A stretch of DNA of 64,000 nt from Nymphaea colorata (lineage: Eukaryota; Streptophyta; Magnoliopsida; Nymphaeales; Nymphaeaceae). The DNA lies in contig NC_045140.1 of NCBI RefSeq assembly GCF_008831285.2, positions 25,562,131 to 25,626,130 on the forward strand, in the 5' to 3' direction. Both the position numbers and the translations under genes were made by a program. Shown in pieces: positions 1-13,300 of this stretch. A model generated the notes under the pieces. That model had not been told where the DNA came from and did no database searches. It saw nothing but the letters and a program-made list of their open reading frames with translations. Within the stretch, counting starts at the first letter, position 1. Every line of letters starts with the position of its first letter.

Positions 1-1525
1 GGCACAATGGAAAAATATGTGCATAATTATGTTGGGATGAGGTGACTTTCCATATGATAGCACCATGATAAATCCATTTTACTCATCGAAAGCCTCGATC
101 CCATAACCGAAAACTTCGATGTAACCATTATTTTCCATAAAAATCAGAACCAATAATTGGGTTTCCATGTTTAGGATGGACTCACATCTACATAGTCGTT
201 CAGGTTCTTTGCTTGCCTTATGTAAGATTCAATTTCCTGGTGATAAATTTTATAGTTCGTTTCCTTTTTTCTCCAAAGCTGGTTGCAATAATGTTACTTA
301 CTGATAAACAAAGTAGCTGAAGCCCTAAACAGACTTCATATTAACATCTTCTTGTATAATTGAAACACATAGTTCAGGTGATTTTGAGGAAGTTTCCCTA
401 ATCTCATTCTGCCAACAGAAAAAGATAAGACTGGAAGACGTTTTAAGTAGTTTGAGTAAGCATAAGTTTCTAACGATCATCGACATATTTATGCATAAGT
501 TTCGAACGATCATCAACATATTTGTTAAAACTTTATCCTAATGGAGATACCAATGCAGTTATTTGTCTATGAAAATTAGCTTTCCTAATTAAGCTTAATA
601 ACAGTTTTTTGTGCTTATAGAAAAATTTGATGTTTTTACTACTGAAAAGCAAATGGAATCTCGGGACTTGATTGCCATTTTTTTCCCATTTTTGACAATA
701 ATCGGTCTTTCCTTAGCGTCTTAACAAAGCAAGTCGAAATAGTAGTTTTTTGTTTGACATGTTTCAGGCTCAATTATTTCTTTTCATAATGCCTAAATAG
801 AGCAAATTAGAGTGAGAATAATACTTCATTGCAACGACCATTTGTGATCGAGACCAGGTTGGCATATACCCTCCTTTCATACTTAGGCTTTCATTTTGTG
901 ACACATGGTAGGAGATTATTTAAGTTCCAATATATTGGCATAAGTTTCTTAAACATTTGGCTACTCTCTCTGTTACTGCACTAAGCCAACTTTTCCCAAG
1001 AGAGGTGCTCTGTTCTCTTCCAATCTGCCATCTCTTTTGTGTTCATAGTGGCATTGGCACATTTGCTTTTTCTTACATCACTGATTAAGGAGCAGTTTAT
1101 TTCATATTAGATTTAGTTTGGATCCATACATTTGATATATTTGTTTGGTTCATTATTTATTTTTGTTTATCAAGTTAAATATGGACCTTTTATTTCAATA
1201 GTGGATTCAAGATCCAATGTTGTCATAGAAGACCTATTTAACGGAACCTGTGTGTGATTCATTTGTGATTGGTGAGGTTAACTAGTTGAAACCCTAATTT
1301 CTATTCTGTTGTTTCCTTGGTTCCTGTTTGCTTTCCATGATTCCATCGATTTATTCTTACCCACATATGTGTAACCTTTATGGTAAGTTATATTGTGCTT
1401 AGAGGCTAGAAGATGCAGGACTTTTCAATGCATCATGTTTTTATGTACGTTTCAATGTATCAGGGATAATTATAACAAATATAAAATTGTATATTTTAAA
1501 AAATGATAATAACATCTGTAACGCA

Positions 1526-1841
1526 CTACCAACATTATTGAATCTACATATCCTTTTGCAACATCCATCTATAACACACTTTCTCGTTACTAAAGCATAC
1601 GTAACATGCTTTTAATGTCGATTAAAGGTTTGTGGTAATTTGTCTTTCGTAATGCAGTTGGAACTGTCGGTAAAAGTCATATGTAGCATCATATGCATGT
1701 TACAAAGAATTCGATCAGCAAGCGTTATGGAAGCATCCAACACACAACTTTTGGTGTCTCAGTTGCTAACGTAGGAACTTCGTTACTAAAGATTTTTCAT
1801 CACATGTTTTAATGTCACTGAATGTTAGAATTCTTGTAGTG
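1526..1841. mobile_element. CACTA-type transposon terminus, possibly a small non-autonomous copy
   Basis: The sequence ends at 1841 with TTCTTGTAGTG, the inverse of CACTACAAGAA, which is the classic terminal repeat of plant CACTA (En/Spm) elements. Upstream are subterminal direct repeats: a block with CGTTACTAAAG followed by a TTTTAATGTC motif occurs near 1584-1628 and again near 1781-1825, and GTAAC/GTTAC words recur through the interval. The left end is uncertain. CACTACCAACATT at 1526 is an imperfect candidate, so the 316 bp length is an inference. No transposase coding is present. Confidence 0.4.
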
Positions 1842-2402
1842 TGTTGACATCTCCTAATCAAAATCCCAACGCCATACCAGTGGCAGAGCTAGACATTGTT
1901 TACTAAAAGCATTGACGTAGATCCAAACTAGTTTGGGCCTGCACCACACATGACGTTTTCAAGAACTCATCATTTCAATGAAGAGCAATATCTTTTGCCT
2001 AAGGGGCATAGCATGACTGGTGCCTTGACAACGCATCCTCAGTTCAATTTGGATGAGTGCTTTTCCTTTAGATTGCAACGTGGATGAGCTTTACGAGTTT
2101 ATCAGTATATCTGTTGTCATTCGCATCCGAACCATCAAATCTTTGGATCTCCCACTTGGATGCTTTGTAGGATATACGATTGTCATCCAGAAAAGGAATT
2201 CCCAACTTTCCAAATTGTTGGTTTCCATCTTTGGGTAGTAGTTCAGGTATACCCTCCAAAGAATTACACGATGGCCTGAAACGTTTTGTTTCATTCCCAG
2301 GTCTTGGACGAATATCACCGTTCCACTTTTGATGTACAGTAAAAGTTCAGATCTTTTATGTGAATCTTCAATTGGATCAGATCATGATGGATGAGAAGCT
2401 AC

Positions 2403-2830
2403 CACTACAAAAAAGAAAAAAAAAAAAAAAAGACGGATTCAACGACGCTTAGGAAACTAGACGTTGATGAAAGGATACCTCTACTGACATCTGGCTTTAA
2501 ATGTCGATGAAGATTAATTGTTATCAACGTCAGAACAAGATATCGGTGAAAGTAGCCTTCACCGATGCTTACTACTAGAATGGCTTTGAAGTTGAGCTAA
2601 AGACATCTAGTTCGAAAACGTCGATAAGCACGTCACTTTTACCTATGTCTGGAAAAAAACATGTCGGTGAATAGTAACCTTCCCCGACGTGTGCTGCTAT
2701 AATATCATTTCAAGTTGATCTTTTACAGACTTCCAACTCAGAAACGTTGCTAAACATATTATGTTTATTGATCTTTTACAGACTTCCAACTCAGAAACGT
2801 TGCTAAACATATTATGTTTCTTCATCTTTT
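2403..2830. mobile_element. CACTA-like terminus with subterminal repeats
   Basis: The sequence starts with CACTACAAAAAAG, a good match to a CACTA terminal repeat, followed by a poly-A run. The next 400 bp carry repeated words around ATGTCGGTGAA and CCGACGT, in two diverged units of about 115 bp (near 2527 and 2640). They resemble the subterminal transposase-binding repeats of this superfamily. A 53 bp tandem duplication lies inside it. I could not find the opposite terminus downstream, so the right end given is only where the repeat pattern fades. Confidence 0.4.
2715..2820. repeat. 53 bp tandem duplication
   Basis: Two adjacent copies of a 53 bp unit start at 2715 and 2768, both beginning TTGATCTTTTACAGAC and ending ATTATGTTT plus two bases. 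They are almost identical, so the duplication is fairly recent. A partial third copy of the unit start (CATCTTTTACAGA) follows at about 2823. Confidence 0.8.
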
Positions 2831-4010
2831 ACAGATGTCATTTCTCGTTCCAAGGAGCAAGGATGGTTAACATAGTTGGTTGGGCAGATGGTTTGCATAG
2901 AAAGTGCATTGGTGGTTAGGAGCTACTTTTTTAGACTGCAAAGGATAGTATCATAACACTCTAGTTGACAATTATACTGTACCCCACCCACGTCTTGACG
3001 ACCCACGTCTTGATGCAACCCAACCCAGAGACCTTAAGGTCAGGAAGAATTAGGGGACCATTTTTATCCATTAGGGGACCTCAAGCCCTTTCTATCTATA
3101 ACATCTGCCTTTGGGTTCCTTATGGGGGGGATTTGACTAAACATAGTGTTCTATAAATTTGAGGTAAATATTGGGTCAGATTTATGAAAGCTCATGAATT
3201 TACTTTAATATTTAAGAAATATTTACTATGTTAATGTTCTTGATGCCAAACGATTAATGAAACACCAAGGGAGACATGCAGATGTGATGTATCATATCCC
3301 TAAGTCTTTTCAGTTCCCTACTTCATCAATCAGGTGGAAAAATGGCACTATATGGCCCATTAACTTGTTGACGGGACTTGCAAAGATCGTGCTTCATGTG
3401 ATTGGTGTAGCGGATAAGAAATTTTAAGTATATTTGGAAATGCTCTTAAAAAATTTAGTTCCCGTAGCTCATTTCTCATGGGACAATCTCCATCCAAAAA
3501 AAAAAAGAAAGAAAAGAAGGGATGAGCTCTTGAGGCAGGATCGTTTTGTCTTAAAATGGAAATAAATTTTCCAAATAAATTTTTTTCGGGCAAGGTGGGA
3601 CGTTGCAAGACTCACCCAAGTTTCAAGGGACAGGCAAATCCTTTAATTGTAATGTCTGTCTTCAATATGCACCCAAAAAGGACCACAACACTTACTTTCT
3701 AGTATAAATCATGGGTAGCCAAGGAGTTTAGGTTGGGCCAATGGCTGCTGTAAGGTCAGTTGTCACTTTAATTCTTGTGGACGACAGCTCTCTATATAAG
3801 CCCATCTCTATTGTTAATCATGCTTGCTGCACCAACATCTCTCTAAGTTTCTTTTTTTTGGTCATGTGACTATTACTATATACATTCAATTGTTTATGAA
3901 TTTTTGTACCTAAACACTTTCAGGTGGTTTGTATTTGACAAATTTAAGTTATATTTCAGTTAAGTTATTGTGTTTTTATGATAAAATGATGTTTTTCTAT
4001 AATATGGGGA

Positions 4011-4645
4011 TTTTAGGTTAACTATATTCGTAGAAAGAGAAATAACAAGAGAGGGAAAAGATAGAGAGAGTATTTTTTTATCATATGTTTTTATCTTGTT
4101 ATCATGTATTTTTTAATCTTACATGTATTTTAGGTTGTTTCTATTTGGGGCGGGGAGAGAGAGAGAGAGTATTTTTATTGTCTTACATACTTTTACATAT
4201 TTTATCATATACTTTCTTTCATTTTATGTGAATTTTATGTCATTAATATGTGTAAAGAGAGAGAAAAAGAGAGGGAGTGAACAACTGGGAGAGAATATTT
4301 TTTTTTTAACTTTTCTCATAGTATCCAGATTTTTATGTTGTTCATATGGCTATACAGAAAGAGAGTGAGAGAGAGAATATTTTATTTGCCTGAATGTTTT
4401 TTGCATGTTTTATTAGGTATTTGTTTCGATTTTATGTTGATTTTAGGTTTCTCGTATGTGTAGAGAGAGAAAATCTTTTTATTGACATATTTTCAGTTTG
4501 TTTTATAGAATATTTTCTTTCATCATTTTAAAATTTAGGTCGTTCGTATGTTTAGAGAGATAAAAAAGAAAGTATTTTTATTAGTTCGTATTTTTTGTTT
4601 TATCATATGTTCGGTTGGATGTGGGGAGAGAGAGAGAGAGAGAGA
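4011..4645. repeat. Degenerate GA-rich minisatellite, about 6-7 units
   Basis: A motif close to TTTTAGGTTGTTCGTATG followed by an (AG)n run and then TATTTTTATT recurs at about 4011, 4128, 4233, 4331, 4441, 4532 and 4610. The spacings are 117, 105, 98, 110, 91 and 78 bp. The units are strongly diverged but keep the same order of blocks. This points to an old tandem array rather than separate microsatellites. Confidence 0.6.
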
Positions 4646-6145
4646 GATGCAAACCCAAGATTAAGGCAGGTTTATGGAACATTGCCCCAACCTCTGGGGC
4701 AAATCCATTGGACAGTAACGAACTGTTTACTGCTGCTGCCAACATCCTCTTAGCTCTTGATTTCATCATTAAAAAGTTCCAACTCTTTTCTATCTTGCTT
4801 ATTTTCTGATCATTCCTTTTTTGTGTCATAGATAAGTTTGTGCAGAATGTAAATTTGTTTCACAGCCATTAAATAATGTTTATGGGAACACTCAATCTGC
4901 CATGAATCTGCACCATTTTCATAACCAAAGCTTCTCTACCGTGCAAAATCACTCGGGGTACGTCCTTTATACTTCGGATTAAACTGGACTCTGACAATGT
5001 AATCACACACACTATTAACCATGACGAAAGCTTTTCCGCTCTTTTTCTTGCTAAGTGTTGGTGGTTGGCACACCTGCTTTGAATTCAAGAACTGGCTGAA
5101 GACATTGAACTCTTTTAAAGGTTAAATTTTAATGGGAAGTACAACGGACTATTAAGTCCGTCACCTAATGTACAATCATGATGTGTTGTACAATGATCTG
5201 CATTGCACATGATAGGTTGAGACAGATAACAAATCATCCAGTGATTCAGAAAAGAGAGTTTGTTACAGATATTAGTATCTGGTATCATGTTCTACGGATC
5301 CACCGCAGGGGAATATGAGAAATTCTTCGACACAAATTTCCCAAGAAATATACCAGATAAGCACATTTTCCCATGCCAACTGACGCATTTTGAAGAACTA
5401 GATAGAAAATAATAATTCAGAAAGAAATCCTGATGTGGATATCAAATGACAGCCGCATCACGAATTGTAAGTAAACTAAGTTCAAGGCAGAAGCCAGACA
5501 GAAGTACAAACGTGCAGATAGAATTCTGCTACTACGATGAAGCTTCGCCGATAAGTGACAAACTCCAGCTACTTAACGAGTGGAAGAAGCCATTTGCGAG
5601 AGGAATTTTTCTAATGCATCATGGGGAACAGTTGCAGCGGAAAAGCGCTTAAATGTTAAGCAAGATGTACCAAACCTAATTATTCAAGAGAAACACACTG
5701 CAAAAGAACTCCGTTCCCCGCAGAAGAACCACCAATCACAGAGTATTTCTCGAGAGAAGGTTGATTTCATAACTATGCCAATCTACTAAACATGACAAAA
5801 ATCGCTGCACCACCCAATATGAACCACAAACTGCTGGCGTAAATGGCATTCGTGCGTCTATATCATCTTATAAGCAGTTGGAATTTCAGAAAGTATCAGT
5901 TTCTGCTATCGACATTTCTGGAAACAAACAAGGAACTAGTAGACCTTTCTTTTCGACACGAAACTGAAAATACAGATTATACAAAGAGTAGTTTCAGGCA
6001 TATACATTATAAAGTCCACTTGACTGGCAAATAAACACAAGAGAACACGTTAACACTTAACAGAATTCCCCACATCATGTCTGGCTTACCATGCCTCCTG
6101 ACCGGTTTCAATTCTAAAGTACAAGGTGTGAATGGTCGCACGAAT

Positions 6146-7360
6146 TTAGCATTTACAGTGAGAAGCAGCAAGATGGGGACCGAAGTTTGCAACTCTAGGC
6201 AAAGCAAGCTGCTTCAAGCAGACAAGGCTATCGACATAAGGAGAGACACCATTAACTCCATTCTCCAATTGTAGCTCCTCTTGTTTGAAAGGATGAAAAT
6301 TTCTCTGTTCAGGATGGTACAACACCAAATACTGCCGCTGCGTGTAGGCGGAAGAAACCCACAACAGAATCTCACCGCCGATGACGGATACAGGATCTAT
6401 GCGAATAAGTCCCGTCTGCAACTCCCCAGGAATGAATCCTACTCTGAGCTCATATTCCCTGGACCAAATCCCATTACTGTAATCCTTCATCACCCACATT
6501 TCCATGGTGGTACAGAGGGAATCAAAGTGAAGCACATGCAGGAAGCCATCCAGCTCAACAAGACACACCAAATGCCGGCACATCGGTAGCCCATTGCAGG
6601 AACTCTCGCGGCAGCGACATTCAGGATACACCATCGTCCGGAATTTCTCGTCACTGATATCAAATGCGAGTATGCAGCCAGTCGAAGAGAACCCGTTAGT
6701 CCAATGAGCGGCCCCACTGACGCGAGGATGAGAAACGCCGAAAGCCCAAGCTCCTGAAACTTGGATGGCAATATCCAGCTTTCGCCAAGATGAATCTTTA
6801 CAGAGAGTCATAATCTCCGAGTAAGAGGCGCTTCCGTTCCACTGTACTATGAGCAGTTTGTAAAGTCCGGACAGAGGGTCGCGGATGAGCTCGCATATCC
6901 GAGCCTTCAAATCCGGCCGGCTATGAACCGGCAGAGTCACGCACTGCCGCATCGCGAGATTCGCAACGTGCAGGTGCTCTCGGCCGTCAACGGCCTCCAA
7001 GCAGAGCAACCCGTCGCAAGAGGACCGAATGCTGAAGTTGTGCATCGGGAAAAACTGGTTATCCCCTTTCTCCAATGGCGGACGTCCTTCATTATCCAAC
7101 AAATGGACCTTGCGACGAGTCTCTTTGAGGATTTTGGTGGCGTTCCTGGAGCGAGCGAGATGGATGGCGATGAAATGCTCGTCATGGTCGACCAGGGAAC
7201 GCCATGAGCGGCAAACGAGCCGCAGTCTAAGGAGAGTCTTCACAGGGAGACGAGACAGTATCTCGTCGACGAGGATTTGTGAGGGAAGGGTCGCTCCATC
7301 TTCTCTTTCTTCTGCCTCTTCATCGGATGGCGATGCCATCTCTGCTGCTTCATTCGCCAT
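6146..7360 (-). CDS. F-box protein with F-box-associated (FBA) domain
   Basis: Single-exon gene encoding 404 residues from the ATG at 7360. This start was chosen because the acidic leader (MANEAAEMASPSDE) directly precedes the F-box, while an upstream in-frame ATG at 7480 would add 40 unlikely residues. The F-box spans about residues 25-63 (LPSQILVDEILSRLPVKTLL, then VCRSWRSLVDH). In the family this segment binds SKP1 in an SCF ubiquitin ligase. The rest resembles the FBA type 1 substrate-binding region: SSCDGLLCLE near residue 130, then WAFGVSHPRVSGAAHW, ILAFDISDEKFR, and an EMWVMKDY strand typical of CPR1/CPR30-like proteins. The frame is intact. Substrate and pathway cannot be read from sequence, because this family is large and fast-evolving. 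No partner gene lies nearby. Confidence 0.9.
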   Translation of the reverse strand: MANEAAEMASPSDEEAEEREDGATLPSQILVDEILSRLPVKTLLRLRLVCRSWRSLVDHDEHFIAIHLARSRNATKILKETRRKVHLLDNEGRPPLEKGDNQFFPMHNFSIRSSCDGLLCLEAVDGREHLHVANLAMRQCVTLPVHSRPDLKARICELIRDPLSGLYKLLIVQWNGSASYSEIMTLCKDSSWRKLDIAIQVSGAWAFGVSHPRVSGAAHWTNGFSSTGCILAFDISDEKFRTMVYPECRCRESSCNGLPMCRHLVCLVELDGFLHVLHFDSLCTTMEMWVMKDYSNGIWSREYELRVGFIPGELQTGLIRIDPVSVIGGEILLWVSSAYTQRQYLVLYHPEQRNFHPFKQEELQLENGVNGVSPYVDSLVCLKQLALPRVANFGPHLAASHCKC

Positions 7361-10300
7361 CGCCGTCCGGCTTTTCTTTATCTTCTTTACCACCCAATGG
7401 CTATTGGCTGCCTCTTGCCAAAAAACGGTGAGATTCTCGGTGGAGAGGAGATATAAAATAATTAAACAACAAGCAGACACACGTTCTCCTCAAAAATGGA
7501 CAACAATATTTTTTTTAAAATAATTGCCAACTTTTTAAAACTTTATAGATTTAGTTGACTTGTAAGATTAATTTATAAGGAAACATAAAAAATGTTAAAA
7601 TACAAAAATAAAAAGACTATTTTATTTTGAGTAAAAGTGATTTTTCAAAAATCACATATTGCATTTTATTCGGTTTATTTTTCTGCGTTTCACATTAACA
7701 ACTCACTTTTTTTTTTTGGTGTTTTTGTCTATAATTTCAAGAAACGGACAAAAATGAAAAATTTAGTTAAAAGATTTTTATTTTCAGTTACAGTAATTTA
7801 AACTATGTTTTAATGATTTTCATTTATAAAAAGTGTGTATGCAAAAGCATGATTCGTCCGTTACACACATGCCTGTGATGGGTTATAGAAGGCACGTATT
7901 TTATTATCGTAAATGTTATTCTTTTAAATTTTAAATAAAAAGTGAGATTGTGATGTTGAAGTTGAACGGTTTAACGTATAGATCTCGATGCAACCTAAAG
8001 ACTATTATTTTCTTGCTCCCCAAATTTAAACCATTATTTATATATTTTTTTTACTTTAATCAGTCTTTCTAATGCCATCAAAAGTCGCATTGAATACTGA
8101 ATTGGTCCACCTAATATTCTAGCTTAAAGAATCATGTAATCATAAAGAATCAAGTAATCATCAACGTAATGCTATGCTCATAATTGGTACCGGGTATTCG
8201 ATCTTACTCAGGCTTGGGCTCGAAAAAAGGGGCACCATATTTTATTAAAATTAATTATATTTATATATTATGTTATATTAAAAAATATTTTTTTAAAATT
8301 TAATCGAGTCCAGAGCGAGCCCAAACAAGAGCCAGGTTTCGAGTATCAAGTTGGCCCAGACCTGGCTCCTTATCGAGCCAGACTCATACTTAATTTTAAC
8401 TATTTTCAGCAAAAAAGTGTTTTCTCTCTGTTTTCGATAGAAACAAAAAAAGAGATTAATTGTACAAAAAATTGAATTTGTTATATAAAACATTTAAGCA
8501 TCCCACGCGTCTTCGTTGGTTTTTCATCATCTCCTTAAGCGTCACGCCTTTCCTTTGAAAATATTCAATGCAATTCACCTTGCCAATCATGTGCGCGGAA
8601 AAATAATGGCGTCTGACTTGGAGGAGCCTTTAAAGATGCATGCACGAAGTCATACTTAAAATTGAGAATTAAAATTTAGAAAAAAAAACACTAAAAGTGG
8701 CGTTGTGAACTAATAAAATTATTTGAATTTGAATTTTATAAATTTCCCTAGAATGTATATTCGAGAAAAACTTTTTGGGTTGTCAAGTAGGATCAAAATT
8801 TTTAACGACTCCCAATTACTATATTTATCTCTTTTAGCCATATTCGTTATTAATCAAACTTATTTTGTATATAAAGAAAGAGAGAACGACGTCAACGCAA
8901 ATTTTTGAGTTTACTGTGAACTCCATTTCATAACACTTGCAAAAAGATATCATAATTAGGGGTTGGATAGTTTATTTAATAAATGAAAAGCTTTAAATCA
9001 TATTTTTTGCGTGTCCAACAAAGAATAGTGAACATAATATATTTAAGTGACCACATCTAAAAAAAGGTATATTCACAAAAAGGCTGGACCCGGTTTGTTT
9101 TCTGCCTTTTCCTCCCTGATTTGGACTCAAAAGAATCCTTGAGTTGGATCATTGTTTACATACAAACTTTTTATCATACATATATATAGACATCCCATTG
9201 TGGAAAACTTGCAACTCACCTAGAAAGACAAAACCCGACCTATTGATATGAAGTTTTTTACTAAAGGTAATCAAATCAATGACTATATTTTATATTTTAA
9301 TGTTTACGTATTGATTGTCTCTAATTCCTATATACATGACGTGTTCTAATATTGAAAGGACTCATTTTAAAATGTATATGGATCAACAAAATTTCAGGTT
9401 TTTGAACATGAATGCTCAAGGAGACATTGTTCAATCTTGTATTCATCTTTGATCCATAACCTAATCTAACATGATTCAATGCACCTACAGAGAGGCAGAG
9501 CCATAAAATTTTCATGAGAAGGCAGCCGAATTAAAGTTTCTAAATTTTGACACCTGTCAAAATTCAAAACTTTTATGTAAGACAAGTAAAATTTTTAAAA
9601 ATATACATGTAAATTAAAAAAAAATTGACGTGGGGCTAGGACCCATGGAGCCCCCTTTGGCTCTGCCCCTTTGCACCTGTGTTATACATGACCAGGATAT
9701 GGTTTCCAAGGTTAGGGGTTTAGGACGTGGCCCTGAAATCTAATTTAATCTAAATCAAAGCTTTGTTCAACTGGAGATCCAATGTTAAGATTCATGATCT
9801 AATTTCACATTAATGATTCAGACATCAAACCAAAGATCTAGTTCTTAGTCAGGATTCTATTGATCCAGTTCCAAAATCCAAGGTCATATTGAACAGCTAA
9901 GGTCATATTGAAATCCAAGACCAAGGCTCCAGGAGTCATCTAGGATTAAGATCCAAATTATCATAACATGAGATACACCAGGGTTCATAATCCAAGTTTG
10001 TTTTAGATCTAACATCCAATATTCACATTCTTGGTCCAATTTCAGATTCATCATTATTGTAACATAATATCCATCATCCAAAATTAAGATCTAGGCTACC
10101 ATAAAGCTTTTACTTGATTTAGGTCTTCATGATTGAATCTAGTTAGGCTTCAGGATAATTGGGATTTAGTATCAGATAAAACCAGGGTTAAGTATTGGGC
10201 TTCAATATCGCTTCTTGATTGGATATTAAAGTGTAGTTCATGAGGGTCAGTCGGGGTCTTAGTGCTAGGTTTTTGGGAAATGGGTAGAAGGTTCTAAGGC

Positions 10301-13300
10301 CGGTCTGGGTGGAGCTAAGACACAAAAAGACGTCAAACCTAAGCTAGATCCTTATTAGACATAAAACTAAGGGCTTTCAAAAAATTGTTTAAGAAAGAAT
10401 TGAATTTAGAAATTTATTTTGAAAAATATGATTTATAAAATGTGTTCACGTTAAGGCTAAGTCATATTAGTGTTTTCACATGATAGGACTATTATCACAA
10501 GACATGGTACTAGCCCCATCTGACCTAGCTTTTATACAAACCATGGTGTGTGCTAAATGTGTAATTCATCATGCCTTATTTATATAGGGAGTGAATGGTG
10601 CCTACACACACACACTCACATATATATATATATATATGGATAAAAGTTAAAATCTATCATTAAAAAACCATCATCAATGAGCATTAATGACAGTTTATAA
10701 TGCAACAATGGTTCATGATGTTTTGAACAACAATTCATGGTACTTTTAGTGACAAAATTTTAGTCTTTAGCCATTCAACAACATATAGGATATGGTATCG
10801 AATAATATCAACTGTGATTAAACCGTGTTCAACCATTGTAAAATAAAACAAATCTTTAGGTAATGCTCTTCTACATGACCTACCACAAAATAGCTGCGTG
10901 CATAAGTGCAGTCGACACGAATCATCTGATTTTTTCACATAAGCAGAAACCTGCACAGCCTAATCCACATCTCGAAAACCCTAACTTCAAAAACACAATC
11001 TACCAGCCATCCGATTCTTCTTTTTCAATCTTTTCACAAAAAAAAGAGTAACCTGCAAGCATGATTCCTGAATCCTAACTTCAAGAAACACAATCTGCTC
11101 ATTATGGTCGCCTTTGAACACAATCTACGTTGTTGCTTAAACAACTTAGTCTCCATATTTTAAGGAAGAAGCCATTTTTCTTTATTTATTTTCCTCCATG
11201 CTATCAATTGAATGTAACCAAGTTATCCAACATCAGTACATCAATTAAATCGATTGAAAGGCTAAACTTTGAACAACATTTCAAAACCAGAGTAAACGAC
11301 GTAATAAATTAACAAGATCAACTAATGAATCCCGAAAACCAGGAGTCTGTAGATAGAGTCAACAACAGAGGTTTTTTTTTTTTTTTTCTTCTAACTTAGC
11401 CCACCTGGAAAAATATTCAAGCAATCAAAATTGCCTTTAGTAAGCATCAATGAGAAAGAGGGTGTACCTCCTTCTAGTGCTCCTCATGAGCTTTCCGAGT
11501 GAAAAGATCAGGCCCATCTTTTTTCACCCAAGGGGCAGCTTTTCTCATAAGCAAAGACACTCATTTGGCCATCCATCATGTTTCATTATTTAACAAATCT
11601 AAGCACACATGGATATAGAAGTATAAAAAGAAAGCAATATATTATTTCAAAGAATGGACCATATTCCATAAGTCATGAAACTGCAGCATGCTCCCCATGA
11701 ATGAGACGATATGAAATTGAAAAGGATCTGGTTTAAGTTGATTGGCCTATCTTGCCGATTTTAACAACATTGATTCAGATTAGTACACCAAATGGGTTCT
11801 ATTGATACTCCAAAGAGAGGTGGGCTCCAGGTTTTCCTTTCAGTTAAGAGACCGGCTTGGAAAGAAACCGGAGATTAAATAGAAATCCTGACTACTCAGC
11901 CAGGTTGTGACTAGCGGCAGGGGCTAAAACGAAACTGAAGTTGCAGATATCCAGTTTACCTGTATCCCAACCGATGGGAGAAAATATTTTCTAAGAGGTG
12001 ACTCGATGGTAAAAGAAAAGGTATGCACATAATATTCCATGTGCAGAACACAACCCAACCTACGGACAGCATCTATAGAACGCAAAAAAGATTAAGGACC
12101 AGAGAGAGAAGAAAGCTTCAGGAAATTATACCTAGTGCAGCTTTTTTTTGAAATTTAAGTTCACTAGCCAGAAGGCATTCAACTTCATCTGAGATGCAAA
12201 GATTTGGAGAAGGAAGAAAATGGTTGGAAAGCTGCACTGCCGGATCAAGAAGAAATACATAGCACAATGGGTATTTTCCAACCAGAAATTGCTGGGAGCG
12301 AGGCTGTCAAACTTTATTGGCGAAAATGAATATGCACAACAGTACAAGAGATGTTGAACATCATCTCAAAAATAACAGGCAAGACTTCAGCCAGCCACCC
12401 CTAGACCTGTAACAGTGAAACATAGAAAGCCACCAAAAGCAGCAACAAAAAATTCTAAATAACATCTGAGAGCCGAAATAAAATCTACCATCCTGTTCAG
12501 TTCTTTCCAGCATCAGCCATCCCACTTCCGTTGTTATAAGCTTGTTAGATATGGTGAGTCAGTTCCCGTATTCTTGAAGAGTATAAACCAAGACAGGCTG
12601 TTCAAAGCATGAAGTACAGCAACAGACTGCTGAAATATATGCTTTGCAGAGGAGCAGCCTGAATTGGACACACCACCATTTATCACATGACGTACAAGAA
12701 GGGCCAGGGTTACATATGGCAAGGCAAACATGGCAGAAGAAGGTGTTCTACCCAGCATAACAGCAAAGTAAAGAGAATCTGATGCATATTTTTTATCAAA
12801 AGCTGAAGAACCACGCTATGTTTTGTTAGCATGTGATTGTCGATTGTAGTCTGTCACCAACAATCACAAGTGTCAAAGGTCTTATATGCCATTTCTCGGT
12901 TTGCATAAGTGATGATTCTTCTATCCCTGTCACGAGGGATCACATGAACTTGTGAAGATTTTGGAATCACAGGGTAAAGAGATTGGTTATTTTCTGTTAC
13001 ACAGGTATATGCAGTTCAGTTATTCACAGTATCATAGACTTTAGACAAGGAATGGGCAAAATATGCATAAAAAGATGTCTAGAAACAGAAACATCTTCCA
13101 TGTTAAAAATGTCTGGCCTAAGACTGATCTGAATCTCAATTCCACACAGGTAGCCGTAGTAGCTCATAGAGACACCTAATCATGCAAATTAGTAATCCTG
13201 CCGGGCAGCATGCCAAGCTGAATCAGAGTAGATAAATTGACCGACAAATATAGGTGGCATGCATCAAACTAAGTAAAAGCAAAAAAGAGAGGAAGGAGAA

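Larger units (their letters stand above)
1..6145. other. Gene-poor spacer
   Basis: No open frame here shows recognisable protein similarity, and those present are short and typical of chance. The stretch holds two CACTA-like transposon termini (ending near 1841 and starting near 2403), a 53 bp tandem duplication at 2715-2820 and a degenerate minisatellite at about 4011-4645, listed separately. The last kilobase (about 5100-6145) lies downstream of the minus-strand F-box gene and probably includes its 3' untranslated region. Confidence 0.6.

Noticed and set aside
6923-7523. Plus-strand frames of 94 and 164 codons opposite the F-box gene
   Set aside because: They overlap the F-box coding region in antisense and have no domain; the F-box frame explains the coding signal.
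12532-12816. Minus-strand frame of about 95 codons ending TDSPYLTSL
   Set aside because: Composition is protein-like, but there is no family match, no clear partner exons and one such frame is expected by chance in a window this size.
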